Under the pieces are notes generated by a model, which worked only from the letters and a program-made list of their open reading frames with translations, did not search any database and was not told where the DNA came from. From positions 111,481 through 175,480 of the forward strand of contig DDFC01000011.1 of assembly GCA_002336895.1 (NCBI GenBank): a stretch of 64,000 nucleotides of DNA. The letters are read 5' to 3'. The translations under genes were made by a program, and so were the position numbers. Below, piece by piece: positions 42,506-49,761 of this stretch. Position 1 is the stretch's first letter; the number at the start of each line of letters is the position of its first letter. Source of the DNA: Verrucomicrobiaceae bacterium UBA1938 (GTDB taxonomy: Bacteria > Verrucomicrobiota > Verrucomicrobiia > Verrucomicrobiales > Verrucomicrobiaceae).

Positions 42506-42754
42506 TCAGGTCTCAGTCAAAATGGTCTCCCGCTTCATCCGAAAGCCAGCCCGCCGCCACTTCATGCGCTTGCTGCCAGCCAGCTCCTTGAGCTTCGACT
42601 TCAGGGCCTCGCCCTCCAAACCTTCGCTCGCCCCACAGAACACATGCGTCCCCCGGCAAAACTCCGCGAACGCCAGCTTGCGCATCATCGCATCACAATT
42701 CCCCGGAAAGTCCTGCCACGTGATCCCCCGGTGCACCTTGTCAGGCTTGGCCAT
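42506..42754 (-). CDS. Small basic phage protein
   Basis: 82 aa from the ATG at 42754. Basic and helical; GITWQDFPGNCDAMMRKLAF, then RMKWRRAGFRMKRET. No recognised domain. Gaps to the flanking genes are 2-3 nt, within the early operon. Confidence 0.5.
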   Translation of the reverse strand: MAKPDKVHRGITWQDFPGNCDAMMRKLAFAEFCRGTHVFCGASEGLEGEALKSKLKELAGSKRMKWRRAGFRMKRETILTET

Positions 42755-42756
42755 GA

Positions 42757-43053
42757 TCAGTCCTCTCCTTTCCATCCTAGTTCAAGCACCCCGCTCTTTG
42801 CCGGCAGCAGCTTCCGCTTGTCAGTCACCGGTTCAATCGGCTGCTCGTTTTCGTCCTCAAACTTAGTCGAAGCAGGTAGATAACTCAGCGACACTTCAAG
42901 CTCCTCATTCCGCACCTGCATCGATTTGCTGTAATGCCAGACGACAATCCCCCTCGAAAGCGTCTTCACCACCTGCGCCGCCCCCGTGTCATCCGGTAGC
43001 AGAATCTGCGTATGGCCCACTTTGATAATCACCCTCTGAGACTTTGCAGCCAT
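42757..43053 (-). CDS. Small phage protein of unknown function
   Basis: 98 aa. N-terminal beta strands (RVIIKVGHTQILLPD), then a mixed segment and an acidic C-terminus. It follows the DHH phosphoesterase gene after 2 nt. Unknown. Confidence 0.5.
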   Translation of the reverse strand: MAAKSQRVIIKVGHTQILLPDDTGAAQVVKTLSRGIVVWHYSKSMQVRNEELEVSLSYLPASTKFEDENEQPIEPVTDKRKLLPAKSGVLELGWKGED

Positions 43054-43055
43054 GA

Positions 43056-43916
43056 TCAGCGCCCCCCTTTCTTTTTTTCCACGATCTCAAACCGCTCGGC
43101 ACGGCTGAAACCCGCCGCCGCCCGGTGGCCCCCGCCCCCGAACTCCTTCGCCACCACGGAAACATCGAAGTCATCCTCACGCGCCCGCAGCGAGTAGGCC
43201 ATGCTTCCGTCGTCCAGCGTCATGTAGATCACCGCGAAAGGGGCCGCCTCATTCAGCTGCAGCAGCCGGTGCCCAATCTCACTCTGCAGCACAGGCGAGT
43301 TCACCGCCGGCACCGTGAAATTCAGCACCCGCATCCAGTGTGGGTGCTTGCACAGGCTCTCCACCATCAGCCCATCACTGAACGCAATGGACTCCCCAGC
43401 CTGAACCAGCCGTTCTTTCGACTCCTTCTCCCATGTCTGATGCAGGTATTCCCACGCTTCAAAATTTCGCAGCGTCCCGCGCCACAGCCCGGCGTTGATC
43501 ACCTGTGACCCTGGCAGCTTCCACTGCCACAAGTCCCGGTCTTGAACGTAAAGCAGCATCTCGGGCGCCAGCTCCTGGGGATGGAAGTACTCCCATGTCA
43601 TCACCGCCCCGCTCTTCGTCATGTCGAACAGCGCGAAGTCCAGCCCCTTCAGAGCCTCCTGCGCCGTCGCGTGGTGGTCGATCACCGTCACAGTGCATCG
43701 CAGGCTCAGCTGCATCAGAACCTCACGTGGAAAGCTGAAGTCCACGATGAACACCCGGCTTCCGTCCGGCATCTCAGGCACCGGCTTCCCGTAGCTCACA
43801 GGGATGTAGGTGGCCCGGCTGTTGTAAAACTTCCAAGCACTCCAGGCCGCGCCAAACCCATCGGCGCAGTTCGCGTGATACAAGACAAAGATCGGCTGAA
43901 TCGGCTGATAATTCAT
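43056..43916 (-). CDS. DHH-family phosphoesterase
   Basis: 286 aa. The metal-binding motifs of the DHH superfamily are present: YHANCADGFGAAW (~13-25), FIVDFSFPRE (~56-65), the DHH triad in VIDHHATAQEAL (~79-90), and the DHHA1 substrate motif GGGGHRAAAGF near residue 260. Members include nanoRNase NrnA, RecJ and c-di-nucleotide hydrolases; size and the compact C-terminal domain are closest to NrnA-like enzymes. A phage-coded copy could degrade short RNA/DNA or a cyclic-dinucleotide signal; the substrate is not evident. Confidence 0.8.
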   Translation of the reverse strand: MNYQPIQPIFVLYHANCADGFGAAWSAWKFYNSRATYIPVSYGKPVPEMPDGSRVFIVDFSFPREVLMQLSLRCTVTVIDHHATAQEALKGLDFALFDMTKSGAVMTWEYFHPQELAPEMLLYVQDRDLWQWKLPGSQVINAGLWRGTLRNFEAWEYLHQTWEKESKERLVQAGESIAFSDGLMVESLCKHPHWMRVLNFTVPAVNSPVLQSEIGHRLLQLNEAAPFAVIYMTLDDGSMAYSLRAREDDFDVSVVAKEFGGGGHRAAAGFSRAERFEIVEKKKGGR

Positions 43917-43942
43917 AGTGGTATGTTGTGGTAGTAACCCAA

Positions 43943-43971
43943 GCCCGCCCGGAGCACCGCCCCGGGCGGGC
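43943..43971 (-). terminator. Strong GC hairpin between two early genes
   Basis: GCCCGCCCGG (43943-43952) pairs with CCGGGCGGGC (43962-43971): ten base pairs, 9-nt loop. No T-run follows, so it is not a standard terminator. It lies between the 43983-44552 stop and the DHH gene start and may attenuate or protect the mRNA. Confidence 0.45.
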
Positions 43972-43982
43972 CGGTGGTCAGA

Positions 43983-44552
43983 TCAGGCGGCGGGTTGTTC
44001 CGTGGGTTCCTCTGTCTGCGCCTCGACAACGGGCGCTGAAGCCTCCGGCGGCTGCGGTTCACCAGCGGCACCATCATCCGGCTCCTCCTCCGAGGCAGGA
44101 GGCGTCGGTGGCACAGGTGACGGAGTGGCAGGCGCGGGCTTGCCATTCGCATTCACCATCTTCGCCCCCTCATCCGCCCCGTCTTCTTTTTTCGCACGGG
44201 ACCGCATCGGGGCCTTCGGCGCTGGGGGTGGGCCTTCTTTTTTCAGCATGTCGAGCAGCGCAGCCACTGCAAGGCTCAGACTGTTCTGGCCATTGGTGAG
44301 TTGCTCAAGCTGCTTGCTGATCGTCGTCAGCGACACAGCGTCAGCCGATGCAGGCGAATCCGCCGCCGGGTGCGCCTGCATCGGCCCGATGATCGGCACT
44401 GTGGCCCCGTCAATCACCATCGAAACCGAGGTGAAGTTGTGGCCCGCCGTGCGCAGTTGTTCGAGCAGCTTTTGCAGCGCAATGTCAGCGCTGGCTTCGT
44501 TGCCTTCACCGCACGTGCCCGTGCCGTGGATGAGGATGGAGTATCGTTTCAT
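43983..44552 (-). CDS. Early phage protein with disordered acidic tail
   Basis: 189 aa from the ATG at 44552. The first ~55 residues form a small alpha/beta unit (KRYSILIHGTGTCGEGNEA, then DIALQKLLEQLRTAGHNF). Then a coiled segment (TISKQLEQLTNGQNSLSLAV) and ~75 residues of Pro/Ala/Glu-rich disorder. First gene after the 44553-44947 leader. Unknown function; the fold and tail could suit single-strand binding, but the aromatic signature is lacking. Confidence 0.55.
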   Translation of the reverse strand: MKRYSILIHGTGTCGEGNEASADIALQKLLEQLRTAGHNFTSVSMVIDGATVPIIGPMQAHPAADSPASADAVSLTTISKQLEQLTNGQNSLSLAVAALLDMLKKEGPPPAPKAPMRSRAKKEDGADEGAKMVNANGKPAPATPSPVPPTPPASEEEPDDGAAGEPQPPEASAPVVEAQTEEPTEQPAA

Positions 44553-44868
44553 GGGTCTGTGTGTTTGGGGTATCAGCCGCCGCACAACGCGGCGGACATT
44601 CGAAGGCCGCTCAGCGGCGGCGCGTGCCCAGTCGGGCGAAAGCAGCGGTGGTCATTCCCGGGTCCGGGCCGCCCCACGGCGCGCCCCCCTTCTTTTTTTT
44701 GGTCCCGAGGAGGTCGGGCACACAGCGCCACCGCACAGGCAGGCCGGGTGCAGACCACTCCCTTTGAAATAATTTTTTCCCCGGCAAAATGAATCCTCCC
44801 CGACGAGCCCCCGCCTCCACCCCACCCCCTCCCCCCCTGTTGAAAGCGAGAGCCTTTGTGTGCCAGAC

Positions 44869-44897
44869 ACTATACCACAGAATTAGAACGTTGATAA
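44869..44897 (-). promoter_or_regulatory. Sigma-70-like promoter for the 44552 operon
   Basis: On the minus strand: -35 TTATCA (44892-44897), exact 17-nt spacer, -10 TATAGT (44869-44874). It lies in a short AT-rich island within GC-rich DNA. It points at the DHH/methyltransferase/replication block. Confidence 0.5.
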
Positions 44898-44920
44898 TGA
44901 GATACATAAACCCAGTAGAA

Positions 44921-44940
44921 CAGGGATTAAGAATCCCCTG
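44921..44940. repeat. Inverted repeat upstream of the early promoter
   Basis: CAGGGATT and AATCCCcTG around an AAG centre, 8 nt past the 44948 stop. Could be a short terminator for the HTH gene or an operator for the promoter at 44869-44897. Confidence 0.45.
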
Positions 44941-44947
44941 TCCTCAT

Positions 44948-45613
44948 CTAAGTGTTCAATTGACCACCATCCGGCGGGGGTGGCAGCGGCTCAGGCAGCG
45001 CCTCCGGAGTTTGCGGCAAAATTTCCGCCTCAAATACCATTCCTGGGGCCTGCTGGAGCTGTCGGCGTGCCTCAGCGAAGTAGCGGCGGCTTTCCTTCTC
45101 CTCTTCACTCTCGCGACTCTCGATGCGCTGGGTCACTCCACCGCTCAACAGCTCGATCTTGTCGATCAGCACGGCCACATCCAAAGGAGAGAGCTCCCCG
45201 AGCTTGGCCCGTTCCATCAGGCCGTCGATGGCCAGCGTCACGACGCCACGAAGCTGCCACACAGTCCTTTCTTTATAAGGTGTGATAGAACCTTCCTTTT
45301 CCAACTCGGCCATGACGGCATTAACCGTCCGGATGTCGATGCTCAGAAGCTCTGCCGTCATGCCAGGCGACACGCTCGCGAGCACACACTTTCGAGCCGC
45401 CTTGTAGATTTCAGGCCTTCGCGCCTTCAACCGCGTGACATCGTAGATGCCGCGCTCTTCGAGCTTCTCAGCAATGGCCACTTCAAAGCCCAGATGCCCT
45501 TGCGTGAGCTGCCATTCGAGGTCGTCTTGCCCTGGACGAAGATTCACCAACTCAAGAGGCTCTGGAGCGTCTTCTCCGTAGTCATCGTCGGCTTTTGACT
45601 TCCGCTTGCTCAT
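44948..45613 (-). CDS. Putative HTH regulator
   Basis: 221 aa. Helical; SPGMTAELLSIDIRTVNAVMAELEKEG (~81-107, read in parts) looks like a helix-turn-helix with a recognition helix at IDIRTVNAVMAEL. Acidic N-terminus and Pro-rich C-terminus (PEPLPPPPDGG). It overlaps the upstream HTH gene by 32 nt. Position between regulators and the early operon suggests control of replication genes. Confidence 0.5.
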   Translation of the reverse strand: MSKRKSKADDDYGEDAPEPLELVNLRPGQDDLEWQLTQGHLGFEVAIAEKLEERGIYDVTRLKARRPEIYKAARKCVLASVSPGMTAELLSIDIRTVNAVMAELEKEGSITPYKERTVWQLRGVVTLAIDGLMERAKLGELSPLDVAVLIDKIELLSGGVTQRIESRESEEEKESRRYFAEARRQLQQAPGMVFEAEILPQTPEALPEPLPPPPDGGQLNT

Positions 45614-46058
45614 GCTGCTGATTCACCTCCCTGTTTGGTAGAAAAAAAGAAGAGGGCGGGCCGGGCATACGTGCAGGCAGCGCCAGCACGGCCCTGGCTT
45701 CGATCAAGATTGATCCCAGCACACGACGGTGCGGCAGCATCGGTTTCTTGCCATTCATCACCTTCAGCCAGCCATAAACCGTCTTCACATCGCGACGCGT
45801 GCACTCGGCAACCTCGCTGACAGTGGCCATCTGTGGCAGTGGCCCCGTAGATGCTCCCAGGAGCGTCCGCAGCGCCTTCTCAGGCACCTTCCATTCCCCA
45901 GTCGCGTTCGACGCGCCAGGCAGCGTCTGGGGCAGCTTATCGAGCAAGCGGCCAATCACCTCGGCATCGCCTCGCACGATCTCCGCCACTTCATCGAGCG
46001 TCAACCAGCGAGCCACAGGCCGGCCACGTCTACGCTTCACACTGTCGGTTTCACCCAT
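45582..46058 (-). CDS. Protein with two excisionase/MerR-type HTH motifs
   Basis: 158 aa. Two similar DNA-binding units: WLTLDEVAEIVRGDAEVIGR with VPEKALRTLL (~18-68), and MATVSEVAECTRRDVKTVYG with IPHRRVLGSILIEARAVL-like sequence (~77-128). This tandem layout suggests binding to a two-part DNA site. Xis (excisionase) or early regulator are both possible. A hairpin plus T-run (46062-46093) ends just upstream of its start. Confidence 0.6.
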   Translation of the reverse strand: MGETDSVKRRRGRPVARWLTLDEVAEIVRGDAEVIGRLLDKLPQTLPGASNATGEWKVPEKALRTLLGASTGPLPQMATVSEVAECTRRDVKTVYGWLKVMNGKKPMLPHRRVLGSILIEARAVLALPARMPGPPSSFFLPNREVNQQHEQAEVKSRR

Positions 46059-46061
46059 CGC

Positions 46062-46093
46062 GAAAAAAAGAAAAGGGGCGGGCGCAATCGCCC
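46062..46093 (-). terminator. Rho-independent-type terminator before the two-HTH gene
   Basis: On the minus strand GGGCG-ATTG-CGCCC (46080-46093) followed by GCCCC and TTTTCTTTTTTT. The stem begins at the stop of the 46093-46347 gene, and the T-run ends 3 nt before the next ATG at 46058. Short stem, so possibly leaky. Confidence 0.5.
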
Positions 46094-46347
46094 TAGCCGT
46101 TCACGGTCAGCATCAGCAGCTCACCCTCGCACAGGGCGCGGTAGGCTTCCCACTCAGCAGGCGTCATCATCACCATGCCCAGGCCGGCCACAGCCACAGG
46201 CAGCCAGCCGTTAGGCAAAGGCCAGCCAGCCACAGCTTCAAAGCCACTGGCCAGGTAAACCTGCTGCGCTGTGGCTGTCCGCAGCTCCTTCAAATCTGGG
46301 CAAGCTGCCGCCCTTGGTTGACTTGGATGTTCCATCGTCGCAGTCAT
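46093..46347 (-). CDS. Small early phage protein
   Basis: 84 aa from the ATG at 46347 (46335 also possible). Contains YLASGFEAVAGWPLPNGW, then a hydrophobic VAVAGLGMVMMTPAEW segment. Unrecognised. Ends directly at a terminator-like hairpin. Confidence 0.45.
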   Translation of the reverse strand: MTATMEHPSQPRAAACPDLKELRTATAQQVYLASGFEAVAGWPLPNGWLPVAVAGLGMVMMTPAEWEAYRALCEGELLMLTVNG

Positions 46348-46498
46348 AGAAATGGGAGCCCGTGCTTCCCCATGGGCTGGTAGGTGCCGTTTAGCCGCTC
46401 CATCGCTGGCGGGGTTCTCGCCCCATCCGCTCTCCGGTCGCTGTGTCCGCGCCCTGGCGTCTCGACTGCGCCGTTGTCCCGGCACACACGGTGTTCTG

Positions 46499-46540
46499 AA
46501 AAAAGAAAAGGCCCGCCGCTGCGAGGTGCAGTGGCGGGCC
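46499..46540 (-). terminator. Rho-independent terminator
   Basis: On the minus strand GGCCCGCC (46533-46540) pairs with GGCGGGCC (46510-46517) around an inner GCAG/CTGC stem, followed by TTTTCTTTTTT. It begins 6 nt after the stop of the 46547-46888 gene. A textbook terminator for the first early transcript. Confidence 0.8.
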
Positions 46541-46546
46541 GTGGGA

Positions 46547-46888
46547 TTATTTGGGTGTGCGTTGCGAGCCTCCAGGCTCAAAGGCGCACAGATAGGCACC
46601 CTGAGGATATGGCAGGCCAGACAGCCCCCAAAGCGTGGCGCGATCCTCCCAGTTCGCGTAATGCGCCACCGCATGATAAGCGAGGTGGCGTGTGGTGCTC
46701 TGCATCAGCTCGACCACACCAGCAAAGGCGTCTGCCAGCTCAGGCCTGCGCGTGTAAGCCCACAGCGCAGCCACATGCACAGCGGCATCGAGAGCCATCG
46801 AATCAGCACTCGTCAATGGAGCGAGACACCGGTTGCCCAGATTGGCCTTCAGCCAAGTTCTGAGCGATTGACAGAGCGGCTTGCTCAT
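46547..46888 (-). CDS. Small early phage protein
   Basis: 113 aa from the ATG at 46888, which overlaps the 55-aa gene's stop (ATGA). Helical: MALDAAVHVAALWAYTRRPELADAF, ELMQSTTRHLAYHAVAHYANWED (read in parts). It resembles small acetyl-rich phage helix proteins in composition only. Function unknown. Last gene before the 46499-46540 terminator. Confidence 0.5.
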   Translation of the reverse strand: MSKPLCQSLRTWLKANLGNRCLAPLTSADSMALDAAVHVAALWAYTRRPELADAFAGVVELMQSTTRHLAYHAVAHYANWEDRATLWGLSGLPYPQGAYLCAFEPGGSQRTPK

Positions 46889-47052
46889 CGCACACACCCT
46901 CCCAGCTGAGATTGCAGCTCACGCCAGCGGCGTACGATGGCTCCCTGCTTGATGCAGAGCTGGTCCGGCACCTCCTGTGCCATCCACAGGCGCGCAGAGA
47001 TGTTCGAAGCCGTGTCCAGAGAGCGAGCCAAGCGTTTCCTCAGCTTCCTCAT
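46885..47052 (-). CDS. 55-aa basic protein (found through ATGA overlaps)
   Basis: 55 aa. Starts MRKLRKRLARSLDTASNI and contains QLCIKQGAIVRRWRELQSQ. Start and stop each overlap a neighbour by ATGA (upstream 47049-47546, downstream 46547-46888), so it is almost certainly translated. Strongly basic and helical; a small DNA-binding or Cro-like regulator is conceivable. Confidence 0.6.
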   Translation of the reverse strand: MRKLRKRLARSLDTASNISARLWMAQEVPDQLCIKQGAIVRRWRELQSQLGGCVR

Positions 47053-47546
47053 GACGGCACCGCAGCATCACTGCCAGCGCCCTCCTGAGTGAGGAGTTCA
47101 GGAGCCAGGCGCACTCGTGCAATGGGGTGCTGATGGCGGATCTTTGCTGCATCCTCGGTCCTCTGCTGGCTTATCGCCCATTCCAACCGTTGAGCTCGGC
47201 GTTTGGCCTGTTCGTGCGATTTCCTTAGCCGTTGCACTCGGTCAGAATCCTGCAGCCCTGAATTGATCACATCATCGAGGTGTCCCGAGAAACCAGTAGA
47301 GTTGAGATCAAATTGCCCTGACCATCGCACCTCAGTCTTCACCTGGTAGCGCCCATCAGTGCGCGGGGCTTGATAGTCGCGGTCCGCTTTCACTTCGAGG
47401 CTGATGCGGGCATCATTCCATTTACTGTCCGGCTGCAGCGCGATCTCCCGCGTCAACTCCGTCAGATCAAACACATCCGCCATCTCAGCTGCGCCATATT
47501 CCACCATGACGAGCACACGGGTGGCCTTGCGTCCATCCAAGCTCAT
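47049..47546 (-). CDS. Early phage protein of unknown function
   Basis: 165 aa. N-terminal alpha/beta part (TRVLVMVEYGAAEMADVFDL, WNDARISLEVKADRDY), then a basic helical part (RLRKSHEQAKRRAQRLEWAI). Overlaps genes on both sides by 4 nt. Second gene of the early transcript starting at the 47743-47775 operator. Confidence 0.5.
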   Translation of the reverse strand: MSLDGRKATRVLVMVEYGAAEMADVFDLTELTREIALQPDSKWNDARISLEVKADRDYQAPRTDGRYQVKTEVRWSGQFDLNSTGFSGHLDDVINSGLQDSDRVQRLRKSHEQAKRRAQRLEWAISQQRTEDAAKIRHQHPIARVRLAPELLTQEGAGSDAAVPS

Positions 47547-47740
47547 GCCGGCACCGCCACCTTGCGGCTGGCGTCCTCCACGGTTTTACTGGAGCCACGC
47601 TGGCCCATCAGCTTTTGCCGCCGCTTCAGCAGCTCCTGCATTTCCTCGCCCGCCGCCGTCGCTATAGACTCGCTAGGTGAGTTCAGCATGGGCTGCAGCA
47701 GTCCCATCATGAGGTTCAAGAGTTTCAGGTTTGCACTCAT
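47543..47740 (-). CDS. First early gene, small helical protein
   Basis: 65 aa from the ATG at 47740, immediately beside the operator inverted repeat. Helical: NLKLLNLMMGLLQPML, then AGEEMQELLKRRQKLMGQRG. No HTH visible. The position opposite the repressor is where a Cro-type gene usually lies, but the sequence does not show one. Confidence 0.5.
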   Translation of the reverse strand: MSANLKLLNLMMGLLQPMLNSPSESIATAAGEEMQELLKRRQKLMGQRGSSKTVEDASRKVAVPA

Positions 47741-47742
47741 AC

Positions 47743-47775
47743 GCCTACATGTAAGCGCATTGAATACATGTAGGC
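47743..47775. promoter_or_regulatory. Genetic-switch operator: 11-bp inverted repeat
   Basis: GCCTACATGTA (47743-47753) and its exact reverse complement TACATGTAGGC (47765-47775) with an 11-nt spacer. Each arm contains the palindrome TACATGTA; their centres are 19 bp apart, about two helical turns. It lies in the 82-nt divergent gap between the first early gene and the repressor. A looser repeat (ATGTGTGAA/TTCACATA) lies near 47800-47815, beside the repressor start. Confidence 0.7.
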
Positions 47776-47822
47776 AAACGAAATGTTGCACTTATTGATA
47801 TATGTGTGAATTTCACATACAC

Positions 47823-48389
47823 ATGGACAACTTCTCGAACGCCCTCAAGACGTGGTTTACCAACCATGCTTCCGTCTCTCTGCGAAACCTGGCCGATGCA
47901 GCAGAACTCATCCCCATTGACGTCGGAAGAGTTCGTTCTGGTGAAAAGGCCATCACCTTCAAAGCTCTCAACAAGCTCCTTCCGGCTGTCGAAAAACTTA
48001 GCAGCCGTTCAGACGCCCGCGCACTCTTGGTCGCCTACCTCAACGACGAAACCCCCGCTGAGTTCAGCGCAGACGTGCGCGTTTATGCAGTCGATGAGCA
48101 AACCGGAGCCGTCGAGAAGGACATCATAGCCGCAATGCGGGACCGCTGGGAGGCCCGCGCCAGATCAGACGCCACATTTGCCGCCTGGTGGCTCACAGCA
48201 GACGGCTACATGCACGAGGCCGATACAGACGCTGTGGATGAACGCGCAAAGCGGCATCTGCAAAAGGAAGAAACCGAGATAGCCCTCGTAGCCGAAGAGC
48301 CTGGCGAAATCCAGCAGGCCATGGCAGACATGGAAGCACAGATCGAAGGTGCGGGCGCGAAGAAGAAGCGCGAAAAATCCGCAGGCTGA
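47823..48389 (+). CDS. Putative prophage repressor
   Basis: 188 aa from the ATG at 47823. An N-terminal HTH-like region (VSLRNLADAAELIPIDVGRV then RSGEKAITFKALNKLLPAVE, ~18-62) precedes an acidic helical domain with no protease motif, so it is not a LexA/CI-type self-cleaving repressor. One of only two plus-strand prophage genes, divergent from the early genes across a perfect inverted repeat. That context is the main evidence for the repressor role. Confidence 0.65.
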   Translation: MDNFSNALKTWFTNHASVSLRNLADAAELIPIDVGRVRSGEKAITFKALNKLLPAVEKLSSRSDARALLVAYLNDETPAEFSADVRVYAVDEQTGAVEKDIIAAMRDRWEARARSDATFAAWWLTADGYMHEADTDAVDERAKRHLQKEETEIALVAEEPGEIQQAMADMEAQIEGAGAKKKREKSAG

Positions 48390-48452
48390 TCAATAAATAT
48401 TGCAAGACATCCTGATATTCTGCTTAGCTAAAGTATTCAGCAAAAGCGGAGT

Positions 48453-48674
48453 ATGAAGGGAGGCGCGCCACAGCTAAAACCGGAGGATGCAGAATTGTTG
48501 AAGGCCTTTGCAGCCATGCAGGGACTTCAGTCCGCCGACCTCATTCATCTAGCCATGACTGCGCTCGTCGCCCAGATCCGCGTTCAGCTTCCCCATTGTG
48601 CCAGGTGTCCGTTGATGCAGGCTCACAAAGGAGTCCCCCTGCCAGACAACGTCATACTCGGAAAATTCAATTAA
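48453..48674 (+). CDS. Small protein co-oriented with the repressor
   Basis: 73 aa. Helical N-terminus (KPEDAELLKAFAAMQGLQSADLIHLAM, read in parts), then a CARCPLMQAHK pair. A GGAGT-like ribosome site precedes the ATG. It lies 63 nt after the repressor and is probably expressed in the lysogen. The helix pattern resembles CopG/ribbon-like small regulators only weakly. Confidence 0.5.
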   Translation: MKGGAPQLKPEDAELLKAFAAMQGLQSADLIHLAMTALVAQIRVQLPHCARCPLMQAHKGVPLPDNVILGKFN

Positions 48675-48677
48675 CAG

Positions 48678-48785
48678 TCACCATCCCTCCGTGTGCACAC
48701 ATTGGCTCAGTAGCCAAACGCCAGCCGTCATCACGACGGCAAACACAAAAAGAGACACCGCCAGCTCTGCAGCGCTCCAGTTCAT
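48678..48785 (-). CDS. 35-aa membrane peptide
   Basis: 35 aa. MNWSAAELAVSLFVFAVVMTAGVWLLSQ (read in parts) is one transmembrane helix with a short polar tail CVHTEGW. The ATG overlaps the stop of the 48782-49453 gene (ATGA), which supports translation. Convergent with the 73-aa gene. A small moron or superinfection-exclusion-type peptide is possible. Confidence 0.5.
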   Translation of the reverse strand: MNWSAAELAVSLFVFAVVMTAGVWLLSQCVHTEGW

Positions 48786-49453
48786 TTCAGCTGTTTCACC
48801 TCCACAGCGGTATCTACGCCATCTACCCGCATCATCATTCGTCCCCCTGAAGGGTAGATCAGCACGCCTGGCGAGTACTCATACTCATAATCGTATTCAA
48901 AATCTGTCTGTTCCCAGATTTGGCCATTCAGCAGCTTGAAAACTCTCCCATGCTCAAAGCCTTTAAACTCACCTGAAATCGAACTCTCGATAACCCCCGC
49001 TCTCGCAACCACTGGAGCAGGCGCCACAGGCCGTGCCCCCAGGCCCAGTGTTTGCATGGCCATGCCCAGCTGCTGAGCAGTAGCAGCCGCATCATAGGTC
49101 ACGCCGCCCACCACGCTCCCTTGAGGATGAGCCATGCACCATTCATACGTCATCACAGCTTGCAGGCACACATCGTAAGTCCTGCCTGTCTTGGCCGCAT
49201 ACTGCTGCGCCAGCATTTGCTGCCTCGCTTGGTTAGGATCGGCAGCAGCGGAAGGCGTGAGTGCACTAGCCCCTTGCAGGGGAATCGTAGCCCTGCCCTC
49301 CGCATGCACGATCTGCAGCGCATTTGCAGAAACGCCTACCACTTTGACCTGCTTGTAAATTTTGCCATCAGGCATCTTCACAGCCTCGATGTCATCACCC
49401 GCCCAAGAATTGGCGGCAAGACACAAAGCCAAAAGAGTAAGCAACGTCCTCAT
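48782..49453 (-). CDS. Secreted protein, candidate lysogenic-conversion gene
   Basis: 223 aa from the ATG at 49453, with signal peptide MRTLLTLLALCLAANSWAG. The first mature ~45 residues (KMPDGKIYKQVKVVGVSANALQIVHAEG, read in parts) are the short beta module seen at the N-terminus of many verrucomicrobial/planctomycete exported proteins. The C-terminus has HGRVFKLLNGQIWEQTDF then YDYEYEYSPGVLIYPSGG, a beta unit. Located between repressor and integrase and on its own strand set, as morons are. Function unknown. Confidence 0.65.
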   Translation of the reverse strand: MRTLLTLLALCLAANSWAGDDIEAVKMPDGKIYKQVKVVGVSANALQIVHAEGRATIPLQGASALTPSAAADPNQARQQMLAQQYAAKTGRTYDVCLQAVMTYEWCMAHPQGSVVGGVTYDAAATAQQLGMAMQTLGLGARPVAPAPVVARAGVIESSISGEFKGFEHGRVFKLLNGQIWEQTDFEYDYEYEYSPGVLIYPSGGRMMMRVDGVDTAVEVKQLK

Positions 49454-49490
49454 GGCATCACTCCACCACAAAGCCCTGTCATCGTCAAGC

Positions 49491-49667
49491 CTACTTCTTA
49501 AAGCAAACAGAGCACTTCCCCCCGTCCTTAGCACAGTGCTTGCACTGGCTGCAGTCGTAGCAGTGCCGGCACACCTCCGCGTACGGCTCGCACGGTCCCA
49601 CCGGCTTCCTTGGCGCTGCCACCAGCAGCACGCCACCGGAGACCAAAGAGACAATCAGCGCTTTCAT
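49491..49667 (-). CDS. Small exported Cys-rich protein
   Basis: 58 aa from the ATG at 49667. Signal-like start MKALIVSLVSGGVLLVAAP, then seven cysteines in about 30 residues (CEPYAEVCRHCYDCSQCKHC, then CSVCFKK), with repeated CxxC spacing. Probably a metal- or disulfide-stabilised exported peptide. Upstream of the secreted-protein gene on the same strand (37-nt gap). Confidence 0.55.
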   Translation of the reverse strand: MKALIVSLVSGGVLLVAAPRKPVGPCEPYAEVCRHCYDCSQCKHCAKDGGKCSVCFKK

Positions 49668-49761
49668 GCCTGCAAATTTTAAATGCAAGCACCTTGCCTG
49701 CAAGCCCCAGGTGCAAGCATGTCACTTTTCCCGACCTCATCTGAGGCAGCAAAAAGCAACA

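Larger units (their letters stand above)
44553..44947 (-). promoter_or_regulatory. Long non-coding leader with promoter and hairpins
   Basis: No convincing gene. It contains a promoter candidate (44869-44897), an inverted repeat (44921-44940), a poly-T tract on the plus strand near 44691, and a hairpin GCCGCCGC/GCGGCGG (44576-44595) just upstream of the 44552 start. A transcript from the promoter would have a ~310-nt GC-rich 5' leader, long enough for antitermination or attenuation. Confidence 0.45.

Noticed and set aside
39880..44240. Poly-A/poly-T runs (KKKKG, AKKE, KKEG) as programmed frameshift sites
   Set aside because: They recur in several genes but no long overlapping frame continues the protein on either side; more likely a lysine-codon and composition habit, some being terminator tracts.
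46919..47152. 77-aa minus-strand frame in the early region
   Set aside because: Overlaps the 55-aa and 165-aa genes, which are both fixed by ATGA overlaps.
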